Part shown: piece by piece, positions 22,443-33,392 of the stretch
Layout of the letters: each line of letters begins with the position of its first letter
How positions within the stretch are numbered: the first letter of the stretch is position 1
Assembly (NCBI GenBank): GCA_948470475.1
Contig: OX419336.1
Location: forward strand, 42,767,056-42,831,055
DNA: 64,000 nt
Reading direction: 5' to 3'
From: Galaxea fascicularis
Taxonomy: Eukaryota; Cnidaria; Anthozoa; Scleractinia; Euphylliidae
The notes under the pieces: model-generated
What the model was told of the DNA's origin: nothing
Seen by the model: only the letters and a program-made list of their open reading frames with translations
Databases searched by the model: none
Translations under genes and position numbers: made by a program

Positions 22443-23035
22443 TGATTGTGATTATAGTTTTTTTTTTTTTTTTTTGCGGAGCCACAGCCACTATTCAATC
22501 AACTGCAAAACGTACATTTTCGAAATATCATCGGCCTTTTTGGGTCAAGGGACTACATGACTATGAACATAAACGATTTACAAAGTTTTGCTTCATCACA
22601 GTTTAATTACATCTGATTACATTTCAATACAAATGGTGTAAATCAATAAACTAGATTAACAGTTTCAGTATCCCACTTTTAAATCCAACAACTCAACCGG
22701 TTATGTGCTTTGGCTGAGTCACAAATTTCTAACATGTATCGGTGACATTTTAACCTCATCAAACCGAAATATTCCACAACAAAACAAAATGGTAAAACCC
22801 CAAAGTAGGTACTGTTCGACATCACTGAAAAAAAGAAGAAAAGTACTTTGTTCGCCTTGTTTTGACTATTTTATGGTGTCATTTTTGTGATCTATATGAG
22901 TAAAGACGATAGAAAAGTGCCGTCGATGTCCTTTTTACAATAGCACCGAAAAACATTGAGCGAAACTGACTTAATTTTTCAAGTGGTGGAACAGAGAATT
23001 AACTCTGAAGTGTAAATTAAAGTGCTAAGAGAAAC

Positions 23036-23170
23036 CCATGAAAAACCCACTGGGCGTTAGCCCTAGTAAAGGGTATCAGGGAGCCACACGAGGCAAAGGA
23101 AAAATTCTTATGACCTCGGTGGGAATCGAACGCCACGACCTCCTGATTAGAGCTACCGTTGCTCTGATCC
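23036..23170 (-). mobile_element. 5'-truncated tRNA-derived SINE fragment
   Basis: The minus strand reads AGAGCAACGGTAGCTCTAATC, then AGGTCGTGGCGTTCGATTCC and CACCGAGGTCATAAG. This is the second half of a tRNA-like head with a B box (GCGTTCGATTCCC). The A box is missing, so it is not a functional tRNA. Flanking 22443-23035 holds nothing that I recognise. Confidence 0.65.
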
Positions 23171-23689
23171 AAAATGAGATATTGGATAGAAAACATTACA
23201 GTGGAAAAAACACGGCAGCATTTTATAGTCCAAATTATAATTTCAGATGAAAGCATGAAAACAAAGAACGATGCGGATCTCTCTTGAGCGTTTCTACCAG
23301 AGATTGGAAAAATAAGACAAGTAACAAACATGACACTCGTAGTAACCGAAACAAATCGCTAATCGATTTTCGTGGCATAAATGTCCATATAAAAGACAAA
23401 ACAGGAGTACTAACTAGGCTTTAGGGGGCGATACACCTGAATTTGAATGAAATTTGAAGAGGTTTTAAGAAGGGATAGAAGAAAGAAAATGATTTTTGGA
23501 ACACTAACAGACAGTTGACACCCACGCAAGAGCACCCCAGGTTGTTAGTGGACTAACTTGGTGTCCGTCTATTAATTATTAACTCCAAATTCTAATTTCA
23601 AAACTTCACTAAATCCTCTTAATTTTACCAATCTTTCTAGAAATGACTACTCCTCCCAAATATACCCAAAAATCACCCAAAAATTCACC

Positions 23690-24530
23690 AAATACCCCAC
23701 AAGACAGATTCACAATATGATGAGAGGGTTTTTGGATAACTTGAAACATGAACGAGATATTTCCATTAAAGCCATGTCAAGTGGCGGAAAAATGGCGTTG
23801 GTGTAGCACCCCCGTAAGAGTCTTGTTGATGAAAAGTATCACAAAAGGATCTTAGCTACTGTCAGTGGAAAATCATACAGAGTCTTCTCTATAGGGAGAA
23901 CAGGGGTACCACGGAGGCACGTAATTCTCAGTTTGAGGTGCTACTATTGTGATAGGAAGGGCCATGTCATGGCTAATTATTCGGACAGAAGGCTGAGCCA
24001 AAGAAAGACCTCAAAATCTGAAAGTAATTCTGGAAACTGATGAGTGATTATGTAAATGTGTCACGCACGAGGTCAGTGGTATGTAATGTAGGTCCTGCTC
24101 TCCCCACAGCACTACAATGGTACAGAGGGAATTACATAATAAGATAATGGATCTATTGTGGGTGATTTGATCCATTTAGTGGGCGTAGTTGTGACGGCTT
24201 TAAAAAAGGGTAACCTTAATCAACCCTCCCCCCCCCCCCCCCCCAGCCTCGCTGGGTCACTAAGCTGTTATCTCTCTGCTGACTTTAACAGGGTGAGGCT
24301 TAATCTGATCCTAGTAAGTTTCCGGTTGGATGATATTAAAATAATGTTGTCACTGCCCTCTTCAAGGAAAACATGTGTTGAGGGAAATCATCAGTCAGTT
24401 TTAAAGAGTTACAAAACAAACTATGGAACTATGGTTAGTTGGGTTGATTTTCAGGAACTCATATCTGTTAAAGTCGGTGGAGATTTAACAGCCCATGAAC
24501 ATGGTAGAAGGACCCGGCAAATTTAATAAA
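23690..24530 (+). pseudogene. Decayed retroelement gag-like remnant
   Basis: Around 23930-23985 the + strand encodes LRCYYCDRKGHVMANYSD, a CX2CX4HX4C zinc knuckle whose last cysteine is Y. Upstream is a basic/hydrophobic frame (MMRGFLDNLKHERDIS...KAMSSGG) broken by stops. Downstream is an unassigned 122-codon frame at 24158-24526 that includes a proline run encoded by a C-homopolymer. No LTRs, RT or integrase were found. The family cannot be assigned; the knuckle alone supports a gag origin. The frame at 24559-24825 is of unknown nature. Confidence 0.35.
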
Positions 24531-25039
24531 GAGTCAAGGGGATTGGGCATATCTCAACTTGTTGTCCCGTGATCCGAATCTGGAGAGCTACATGACCATC
24601 TTGAGTGGTAGGATGACCCCATCAAGGCTCCTGGTATTGGCGGTAGATCTCATTAAAATTCGCCACAGCAATCCATGGCTAGATAACAAAATAAACCTTT
24701 CAATTCAGCTTTTAACTTCAGGCATTTTAAAGGCATTCAGTCAAGTGGAGAAACCTATGACTCGGAACGATCTTCCGATGAAAACACCTAATGATTCGAA
24801 GCCGATAGCAAGCTGCACAGGTTGATCTGTTGCCAGTGCAAGTGTGATAGGTTTGAGTTATATCTGGGTACGGTTTGAGAATTAAGGATTGGGAAAGTTG
24901 TGTGGGATTATTGATAGAAATTTGCGCTCTATACGTAGCCAATTAATGGAACCGTAAAGACTGCGGGACAATGATCAATAATTTACCATACCTTTATACA
25001 ACTGAGCATGAATATGAACGTTGTTGAATAGAATGCTAG

Positions 25040-25905
25040 CTTATGGGAACTTGACCAGGGTAGTGGCGGATCCAGGGGAGGGGCCCGCCACCCCCTGATT
25101 TTAGGACAACAGCCAAGTCCCGCGGGGCCGAGGGGCCCTGCAAATACCGTGAAAAAGCCTACAAACTATTGAGAGTTACCTTCCTTACCTATCCGCCAAT
25201 GCAGGGGATTAAAATGTAAAATAACTGTCTAAAGAAAAACACCGAGACAGACTCTGAAAACGGTAATGGCTATTCTCAAGTAACGGTACCAAAGGATTCT
25301 GGGAAGCAACTTTTGTTTCCTCCACAATGGGACTCTTAAGTGTCAAATATTGTTCCCCTGGAATAAGTAAATATCAAAACGCAGTGCCAGTACCCTTTTC
25401 TCTTTAGTTAGCCCGTTCGGGGATTTCTTAGTGAGCTTTCCACGCCCTTCCCGCATTTCCTTTTTTACGGCGAAAATTTAATTTACAATTCATAATTTGG
25501 ATTCTAAGTATGTTGAAGGGCATTGATCAACAAATATCGAACACTGTCGCCTTATCCAGGAATTTTTTTCTTGGCCATCAGAACAAAAGAAATGTGTAAT
25601 ATTCTCAGAAAAAAAAAAACATATTTTTCCGGGAGGGCACAACATTATTGCAGTAAGCCATAGAAAAATATTAGGTCACCATGGTAGTTAGGGACTGGTA
25701 AAAAAGTATGGGGTTGGGTGGGGGGGAGCGGCTCGAGTAGAGGGGTGGTGGGTCATCAGTTTTTCAGACCTTAGTAACAGGTGGGTCGTTCAATTTTAAG
25801 GTACCCATTGGAGTGGGTCATTCTTTATTATCACTGGATGACTGGAATAGGCATACTCGCTGTATTAAAAGAAAGAGGTCTTTTAATAATCAGTGAATGC
25901 TTAGT
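25040..25905. repeat. Segmental duplicate of 9530-9760 plus 13395-13545
   Basis: 25040-25230 aligns with 9535-9760 (GGAACTTGACCAGGG ... AAAATAACTGTC). About 25250-25905 then aligns with the sequence on the far side of the LINE cluster (GGTAATGGC(C/T)A(C/T)TCTCAAGT, TATCACTGGATG(C/A)CTGGAATAG). The two halves are adjacent here but 3.6 kb apart at the other locus. 25906-26684 contains nothing that I recognise. Confidence 0.75.
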
Positions 25906-26684
25906 TTTGCTTTAATTTAAAGCTGGGCGGCCTTATATATGATTGGGTCTTTTTTTCATTTCATAGTTGTATTGTTTCACCACAGGACTACAAATAAAGA
26001 TCATTAAGCACACTTCCTCACTCAAAAACGTAAAGCCTTTTTAAAGCCTAAATTTAGTTATATTTTATAGTGACCCACAAAGGTGTTCCCTTCACGTGGG
26101 TATAGTTCAGTGCGTCTAACCAATAAAATGAAGTGCTATTTCATGCAAATAACTGAAACAAAGTATACTGCGAAAATATATAAAAGTAGGAGAAAGAGAA
26201 AGTGCTTTACATTTGGTTACGGAAAAAATCTAAACGTCAATCAATATAATCAAAAGTGCATACAAGACTTTCTCCATCCAGAAATCGTATGTGTAGAGTT
26301 GTTCAGGGTCATGTGATTTTCAACCTTCATCGTCATCATCATCATTGGCCGAACGAAATGCCAAAGAATTCCGATAACAAACGATCGATATATTACAACT
26401 TGCCTAGAGCCTCTTTCTTATTATTTGTCGCTTACTTTTAACGATAAATCCGCAATGGAAGCCGAACGAACCCCAAAAATTAACACAGAAAGCTATTTAT
26501 ATATGTACTACTAGAAAGGTGAAAATTGCACGCCTGCAACAAACATTACGTAACGGAACAAAGAAAATCGTAAAGTGTAAGATAAGGTGCAAAGGAACAA
26601 GCAAAATTAATGAGAATATAACAAAGCGCAAAAATCCGAAATTGTGTCTTTTGTTCAATCATCATCATAATAATGATAATGATG

Positions 26685-26730
<46 letters not shown>

Positions 26731-28166
26731 GTATTTCTATAGCGCACAACTCGAATAAAGTGTCCGTGTCCCTTCACAACGAATGAAAATGAGTTTTAAA
26801 CAAACTACATTTACAAACATTCACTAACAAACATTTTAAAAAGATAAGTTTTTAAAAATATCAACAGAAGAACCCCTACGTATTGAAAGAGGAAAAGAGT
26901 TCCACGTTCTAGGGGCACATACTGCAAACGATCGATCTCTATAAGTTCGCATTTTTGAAGACGGCTCTACAAGGTCACCTTTACTAACAGATCGCAAAGA
27001 ATACAAGCTGCTACGATAAGTTAAAAGATCAGACAAATACGACGGGGCCTTAGCGTTAAGAGATTTATAAACTAAAAGAAGAATCTTAAAAACAATACGA
27101 TGCGTAATGGGAAGCCAATGCAGATCAATGCATAGTAATATGATGGAAGTTCCTAGTCATACAAATTAGACGCGCAGCAGAGTTCTGAACAGATTGCAGC
27201 TTAGCAATAAGGAACTTAGGAAGTCCATAAAGTAGAGAGTTACAGTAGTCGAGTTTAGAGGTGACAAAAGCATGAACAACCATTTCAGTGGCTTCGCGGG
27301 TCAAATACTTTCTAATTCTCGAAATATTCCTAAGATGATAAAAGGAAGACTTGCAAACATCAGTAATATGTAATTTAAAAGACATAGTATCATCGCAGAC
27401 AACACCAAGATTGGAAGCGGCTTCCACTGGAGCAACATCGACATCCCCAACACGGAGACATGATAACGACGGACAGGAACAATATCTGGAATGAATAACC
27501 AATAATTCAGTCTTGTCTTAATCACGTTTCAATTCATTGAAAACCATCCACTGGGAAAAGTCATTAATACAAGCCTCGAGCTGCAGCTTAGAATCAAACA
27601 ATCGATCAGCACCCTTAAAAGATAAAAATAGTTGTGAATCATCAGCATAAAAGTGAAAGTTGAGATTATGACGGCGAATAATATCCGCAACAGGAGAAGT
27701 GTATATGAGGTAAAATAACAGGTCTAGGACCGAGCCTTAAGGCACCCCAAGTCCGAGATGACGTATCGTTGAGAAAGTGCCATTAATATCCACGAACTGA
27801 GTGTGATTGGTCAAATAAGAGGTAAACCACTTGAGAACCGATCCACAGAGTCCATAGCGTGTAGACAAACGAGATAAAAGCAATTCATGATTCACAGTGT
27901 CAAAAGCTGCGGACAGATCAAGCAAAAATAGTATAACACTTTTCTCATTGTCGATAGATTGCAGAATGCCGTCATTATGCACTTGAAGCAGTCTCAGAAC
28001 TATGGTACCTTTTATAAGCAGACTGGAAGGACTCGTGTAGGCTGTTGAAGGAAAGATAATCAGTTAACTGCGAGGCAACAGCTTTCTCGATGAGCTTAGA
28101 GATAAGCTTCAAGTTTGATATAGGGCGAAAATTGGAGAAAATTTCATGATCAGCATTTTTCTTCAT
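26685..28166 (-). mobile_element. CR1/L2-like LINE, truncated and frameshifted
   Basis: Minus-strand RT pieces in several frames. From 5' to 3': FRPISNLKLISKLIEKAVAS, LFLLDLSAAFDTVNHELLLS, then RKYLTREATEMVVHAFVTSK, LDYCNSLLYGLPKFLIAKLQ and a C-terminal SFAVCAPRTWNSFPLSIRRG. The YxDD region (about 27600-27720) survives only in pieces. The 3' end is GCGCTATAGAAATACTATTT followed by a ~14-unit (ATT)n tail (26685-26727). It differs from the element at 10684-13385 but has the same architecture. Confidence 0.88.
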
Positions 28167-28169
28167 AAT

Positions 28170-28765
28170 AAGTTATAATAACTTATTTGATTTCTCTTTT
28201 TCAAGGCGTGCATCTATTGATCACACCCGTCTTAACCTTGGGTTTTTATTGTCTAAGAGAATATTTGTTTAATATTACCGTTGTGCATCGCCTATTTGAG
28301 AGTACGGCCTTGACTCTAAATTGGTGAAACACTTCTTTTTGTTTTGCCCCAGGTAAGCTACTAGTATTCTCAGCGAAAACATGGTCATCGAGCATCGATG
28401 CTAGGAAAATTAATTTTTTATTGCACAGCGTTCAATCTGTAAATTATGATATTAATGTGCTTTACTTCGTAAAGTCTAGAGTTTTATAATTAGTACTAAT
28501 CCTTTTCCATGGCCACTGTTTGATTGTTGGATTAATATATCTCTAGCCATGTAATTTCTAATAAGTACAAATCACCTTTGGATGGCCACTGTCTGTTTGT
28601 TAAATTAATATATCTCTACTTATGTAAATTTCGTTGTAACTATGTGTTTTGTTTGTGTCTGTCTGTTTTGTGTGTGAGCCTGATTTAAATTTGCTCTATT
28701 GTGAGCCCCCTTGATAAGCCTAGGTGCTTTTGGGGCAAACAATGGTTAATATGTTAACTTATACC
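28170..28765. other. Unassigned AT-rich sequence, possibly LINE 3' UTR
   Basis: No ORF. 28600-28745 (ending GAGCCCCCTTGATAAGCCTA, GGTGCTTTTGGGGC) resembles non-coding 3' ends of retroelements, but I see no diagnostic motif. Near-repeats of the block TTGG(A/C)TTAATATATCTCTA occur at about 28530 and 28600. Confidence 0.3.
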
Positions 28766-29121
28766 GCCGACCGGTTGGCTCAGTGGTACTACCACTGAGC
28801 CAACCGGCACCGGACTGCTGTGCGGGAGGTTGGGGGTTCAAGCCCAGGCCACACCAACACTTAGGGTCTTTAAATAACTGAGGAGAAAATGCTAAAACGT
28901 TAAAGAACCCGCACACTGATCGATGTGATGGTCTATAACTTATTCTGTTCTGGGGGCACCTGTGTTGATCCTACTGTTCATTCAAATAAGATTGTAAACT
29001 GCGTGGCTGCAATTTGCGCCTAAAAAGCAGTGTGACGAAGTCCCCCAAAAAGTGTTGTAAAGCGCTTTGAGCCCTTTGGATAAAAGCGCTATATAAATCC
29101 TCATCATTATCATTATTATTA
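28766..29121 (+). mobile_element. tRNA-derived SINE with a palindromic head
   Basis: A box GTTGGCTCAGTGG (28774) and B box GGGGGTTCAAGCCC (about 28830) identify a tRNA-like head. The body GGGTCTTTAAATAACTGAGG is shared with the SINE in Gypsy element 1. The tail AAAGCGCTATATAAATC...ATTATTATTAT ends like the 3' end of the nearby CR1/L2-like LINE. Between the A box and the body, the first 18 nt of the head recur inverted (28771-28807), so the promoter region is a perfect hairpin. Confidence 0.85.
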
Positions 29122-29759
29122 TGCGAGATGTATTCCATAATTACAGTTAGAGTAGGTTTCTTTTTTGCCACCTCGAAACCAGCATGAAAACGAGGCTAGT
29201 ACAGAGCATTCTTCATAACCGCTACATTTTTATATGAAAACAGACACAAACATAGATAGGATGAAAAGTGGTGCAAACCAAACTTGTATGATGCCTTAAG
29301 AACAGTCACGTGATCTAACAGCATGGGAACGACGCTGTTTTTTTTTTTTTCAGAACTATGAGATCTCTTATAAAAAAAGAAATAATTATGTAATGACAAC
29401 TTCAAGCAGTGGGCTAGAAAAATAATTTTAAACGCTCTCTTTTGGATTTTCTCCTTTTGTTCCGGCAAAAGGGACGCGGGAAAACTGGTGTGGAACGCTT
29501 GGCAAGCTTCAGCTTAACTCAAGCACCGCAATGTAGAATCGTATTAATGAACCAATATCTACATTACCACACTTAAGTTGTTTTAGGAGATTAAGTCACT
29601 GCACATGGCGTGCCGACTTCACAACTACAAAGTGTTTCCTATTTGCCTCTAAAGGGATTTGTATCTGCGCTAGGTTTAGCGAATTCCTTATATTTGCTAG
29701 CTAGAGTTCAGCTGAAATCAACAAATTGTCGGTTGACCAGAAGAGTATTTGATCTACTG
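29122..29759. other. Intergenic upstream of Ly6 gene 2
   Basis: No RNA gene, repeat boundary or ORF that I would defend. A T-homopolymer at about 29337-29351 is the only low-complexity feature. Confidence 0.35.
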
Positions 29760-30068
29760 TTTCTGTTCTAAGAGATATTTTTTTCTAGAAAAATATTGCA
29801 CGCTTGGTCAGACCATCCAAAAAGGAGACAACGTCATTTCCTCTGAAAGATCTATCTGTCTGGGAATAACAACGCCGCACGCAACACCCAAACAATAAGA
29901 CGCTGTTTCTGAGAGCCTGATTGGTCGAAACTAGTCCTCTAAACTGAATGGTCTTATTTGATTGGTTGTCTGAGTAGGAAAGCTGTCAGCACCTACCCAC
30001 TTTTTCCCCCAAATAGTTGCAGATTGCAGCAGAGAGTGGTGCGCCAGTTGTCCTTCAATTTCGTCGAA
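29760..30068 (+). promoter_or_regulatory. Conserved 5' flank of Ly6 gene 2
   Basis: Aligns with 15900-16217. It retains both inverted CCAAT boxes (GATTGGTCGA at 29919, GATTGGTTGTCTGA at 29960) and GTTGCAGATTGCAG before the start codon. Small indels distinguish the copies. Confidence 0.6.
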
Positions 30069-30114
30069 ATGAAGTTACTCTTTGTTCTCGCTTTACTCCT
30101 CTGCTTTTCTGTCG
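30069..30114 (+). CDS. Ly6/uPAR-like protein gene 2, exon 1 (signal peptide)
   Basis: Encodes MKLLFVLALLLCFSV plus one base, identical in protein to exon 1 of gene 1, then a strong donor (TCG|GTAAGT). It joins exon 2 at 55022 in frame, the same phase-1 junction as gene 1. The intervening intron is 24,907 bp, because retroelements, two large DNA transposons and several MITEs have inserted. The first ~1.3 kb of the intron is still alignable to the gene 1 intron. Whether the gene is still spliced correctly cannot be told from sequence. Confidence 0.8.
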
Positions 30115-30353
30115 GTAAGTTACTTTATTTACATCGCTGAGCCTAACCACATCTTCAAAGTTGTTGTTTTATATCGCTAACTCCCTTCAAAGTTTCGTTT
30201 ATATATTTTCACGTGGAATAGAGAGTATGCTACTCAGATATTTGATAAGCATTTCATAATGTCTTGTTTATTTGACGAAGAACTACACTAAATAATGCTG
30301 CAAATTGGAGTTTGAAACCGCAATTATCCGGTAGCAAAAGATTCATATTTAAT

Positions 30354-30880
30354 CTCAAATCAAGTTCACTCGTATAACACAAGGTTCTCCTCAGCTGGTA
30401 ATCACTATGTTAAACCATCCAGAACAAACGTAATGCGGGATTCTATTTCTATATTAGGGCCAAATCTATGGAATTCTCTGAATAACACTCGAGAGCTCCC
30501 TCGTAAGCATTTTAAAACAGAAATCCATAATATGTTTCTGTCTGTCCTGGCTTCTGAGGATATTTACATTGATTCGTCTACTATTATTCAGAAACTTATA
30601 TCAACATTTTCACAATGACTTCCAATACTAATTCTACTGTTATTTTTGTTATTTTGTTAAATTGCATGACGGGTACTTACTTTTCCACATATTATGTTAA
30701 TATTTTAATGGCTATTTTTCACCTATTTTCTTTATGCTTTGTCCAAATTTGACAAGCTGTAATGAAAACTTCCTCTCTTCTGTCGCTTCCCGCCTCGACT
30801 AGCCAAAGCTATTTGTGGGAAGCGACCATTTTGTATTTTTTCTTTCCTAAATAGTAAATAAAGTTGAAAGTTGAAGTTGA
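30354..30880 (+). mobile_element. LINE 3' fragment in intron of Ly6 gene 2
   Basis: The frame at 30365-30615 encodes HNTRFSSAGNHYVKPSRT, then ISILGPNLWNSLNNTRELPR, the C-terminal end of a LINE RT. A 3' UTR ends in a GTTGAAAGTTGAAGTTGA repeat tail. The gene 1 intron is continuous at the equivalent point (TTCATATTTAATGACGTA near 16494), so the insertion limits are seen directly. The duplicated target is only about 3 bp (AAT), unusually short. Confidence 0.82.
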
Positions 30881-30999
30881 ATGACACATTTATGCGCGGC
30901 GAGAAATTGAGCGAATGTTCGGTTGATCAATCCCTTGGAGATTTTAGTGATCCTCGTTTGCGAGAAACAACTATTGCAACAACTGTTGAAAAGTAAACT

Positions 31000-31440
31000 T
31001 TTCACGATAAGTGAACCGAAATTGCCTTGGGTTTGATCAAACTGTTCGGTTGATAGATCTCTGGCACGGAGTTAAGTCGCCAGCACATCAGTTGCGGACG
31101 AATTTGTTGCGAAACTTCTGCTAGTTACACTACATTCATCTTCAAAGACGTACATCAAAAGATTTAAAACTTAAAATACTGTTGCGAGACAACTAAGCAA
31201 CCTTGATCCTTTTTGTAAACACTGTTGCGCATTCACCATTTACTGAAGTACGTAACTTTTCGGTTGCGTGACTTACTAGGAACGGGAGATAAAGATCAAA
31301 ACTGAATTTGGTTTTATCAAGGGAGTTCGTCAGAGCTCTGACGAAGGGCTAACGCTCGAAACATCAGCTTTTAGAATCCCTGCACGGTGGTCAATTTACA
31401 ACTCCCCCACCGACGTAGTACCACAGTTTCTTTAGAAACT
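31000..31440. repeat. Intron segment duplicated from gene 1 (pair with about 16560-16925)
   Basis: Shares CCTTGATC(G/C)TTTTTGTAAAC, CTGAAGTACGTAACTTTT and a GCACGGTGGTCAATTTACA block with the gene 1 intron. Similarity stops at about 31440 here and 16920 there, and resumes only at about 54050 and 18480. Thus ~22.6 kb of gene 2-specific DNA faces ~1.5 kb in gene 1. Confidence 0.75.
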
Positions 31441-32000
31441 ACCCCCTTTATTCATCGGGAGAAATCGCTATTGTTCTCGCGACATTTACTTACAGCTTAA
31501 GAAAGCTCTAGATCTGTTATACTACGCGTCATTATTCAAAGACGATCAGGAAGAACCTAATTGATTGGTTATCAAGAACGCACGCTAACCTCCATAGGGA
31601 ATATCGCAGGGCTCATTATCTAAAAGTAAGCGGAGCATTTAAACAAAAGGTGGCAGACGCCATTGTTATTGTTTTATTTCTTAAAACCAGAATACTCGAG
31701 TTTACAAAGTTTTGCATAAAAAAGTGTTTGTTGGTTTCGTCAAACCTGACAGAATGCTATTCTTATTGCTGCATGAAGGAAAAGGAAAGGTTATGATTCA
31801 CCACAAGGGATTCTGACATCAGACCATAAGTTTCAGGAAACCACAGGGCCTCTTTAATTCGTCTTATTCCTATGTGTCATGAAAAATGCTGTTAAGTACT
31901 GGCAAGATGCAGCTGCGAAACGATAATTTAAAACAAAATTTTAAAAACTCATTTGGCAGAACTCACTGGCTGGAGTCTGTTGCCAACCTCGCTGAAAGGT
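31441..32000. other. Gene 2 intron, unassigned
   Basis: No ORF or repeat end that I recognise, and no counterpart in the gene 1 intron. It may be the 3' region of whatever unit carries the minus-strand ORFs at 32001-32557. Confidence 0.3.
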
Positions 32001-32557
32001 TTAATTTTCCCTTATGTCTGAGCTGCCCACTGTAGCCTCTTTCATTTGCTCAAACAATTCTGTCGCTTGCTCTTGGACCTTTTCGTTTAAGTGATCAACT
32101 TTTTGACTCAGCTCATTTACTATGTCGTAAGGCGAATGCGAAATTTCGGCGGGATAGATGGTCAGTTTTGTCCAAGTTTCGGCTTTCTTCTTATTCCTCC
32201 GCTTTCCATTTCTCTCTTCTTTAATTTTAGCCACGAAAGTTCTCGTTTTAGTATTCAGTAAAAGAGTGACCCGATCAAACGCAGACTCCTCAAGTTGATA
32301 GCCATTCGCACGAAGGTTGCTCTGAAGAACAGCGAATAGTTTCTTCAAGCTGCCATCCATGATCCTCCATTCCCATAAAACTTTCCGTTAATTTGAACAC
32401 AATAATTTGGATCGTTTCCGTTTACAAACGGTGCAACTACATGCACAAGTAAAGGTTGGACCAGGGAATTTGTAAGCTCTGAAAAGAGCTCCTGGTCCAA
32501 GTCATTTACCCTTACATCAGACATCTCTGCAACAGTGTTTTTGATTACCGGCCGCAA
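32001..32557 (-). pseudogene. Unidentified single-exon ORF pair, probably one frameshifted gene
   Basis: Two overlapping minus-strand frames: 32557-32345 (70 codons, begins MRPVIKNTVAEMSDVRVNDL) and 32360-32001 (119 codons). They overlap by 16 bp in different frames and read like one protein with a frameshift near 32350. The second part has a basic stretch (ERNGKRRNKKKAETW, NLS-like) and a C-terminal heptad-like helix (IVNELSQKVDHLNEKVQEQA) that could be a coiled coil. I do not recognise the family. It lies outside the P-like transposon (33393) but inside the gene 2 intron, so it is more likely transposon-derived than a host gene. Confidence 0.4.
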
Positions 32558-33392
32558 GCTGTGATTGCTAAGCGAGTTTAAATTTCGCGCGCTACTGGTT
32601 TTTCTGCCTTGTTAGAACTTTGTCGATAAGGCTGCTACAGATGACTGGTTTTCTTTAATAGCGTATTACTGCGTATTCTTTCTTCATGGCAACCATTGTT
32701 TTCGTAAAGACAATGGCTTGACTCTGAACTCGCGCCAAGTTGAAACCGTATGTTTTCAAACGCAAAAGTCTACAACTTATTCTGCTCCAAATTTCGAGAA
32801 AAAGCTATTAACGTGTAGGTAATACATGTGTATTAACTAATCTGCTCTATAATCTGAACATTTGTCCTTAGTTTGGCAGAAAATCGATGTGTAACTCTAC
32901 TAAGGGTCTTTTTCCATACTGACGATACCGCAAAAAGCCCGATTCAAAGTTCACGTTGACTACATTTGATGGCGTAGGCCGGCGATGAGCGAATTCTACT
33001 GAGTTGCGGATGGCTTTTGTATCCTTTGCAAGTTCGCTTGCGGAAGGAATCCAGTTGTCGGATAAGATTCGTGGTCTTTTCTAGTCTTTGCTAATTTCTT
33101 CAAGAATCACCTAACGTCTACCGTCAAATTTTCAATCGAACAAGAGCCACATTGAAACTGTAATCGACACACATGTATTGCTTGGAAGACGATTGCTAAA
33201 AATTCCCGGATTGAGAGTAAAGATGTGAATAAATCTAGTATTGAATAAATGTTTTTAGTTTCTTAGCTTTTCAGATAAATGACCAAACGAGAAAAAAAAA
33301 AACAGAAAAGATAGATCTTTTCGTCGTTCCATCTCGAAGAGAAAACCTCTTTTTTCAGCTGTAATTATTTTTATTTTATAAAACTAGTTATT
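32558..33392. other. Gene 2 intron, unassigned; target region of the P-like transposon
   Basis: No gene recognised. An A-homopolymer lies at about 33292-33302. The last five bases, TTATT (33388-33392), are repeated right after the far end of the transposon. Confidence 0.4.

Noticed and set aside
28766..28850. Possible functional tRNA genes at the tRNA-like heads (also 7490-7560, 22375-22442, 23110-23170, 54800-54850)
   Set aside because: All are attached to SINE bodies and tails, lack a proper acceptor stem or anticodon arm spacing, or are missing one promoter box.
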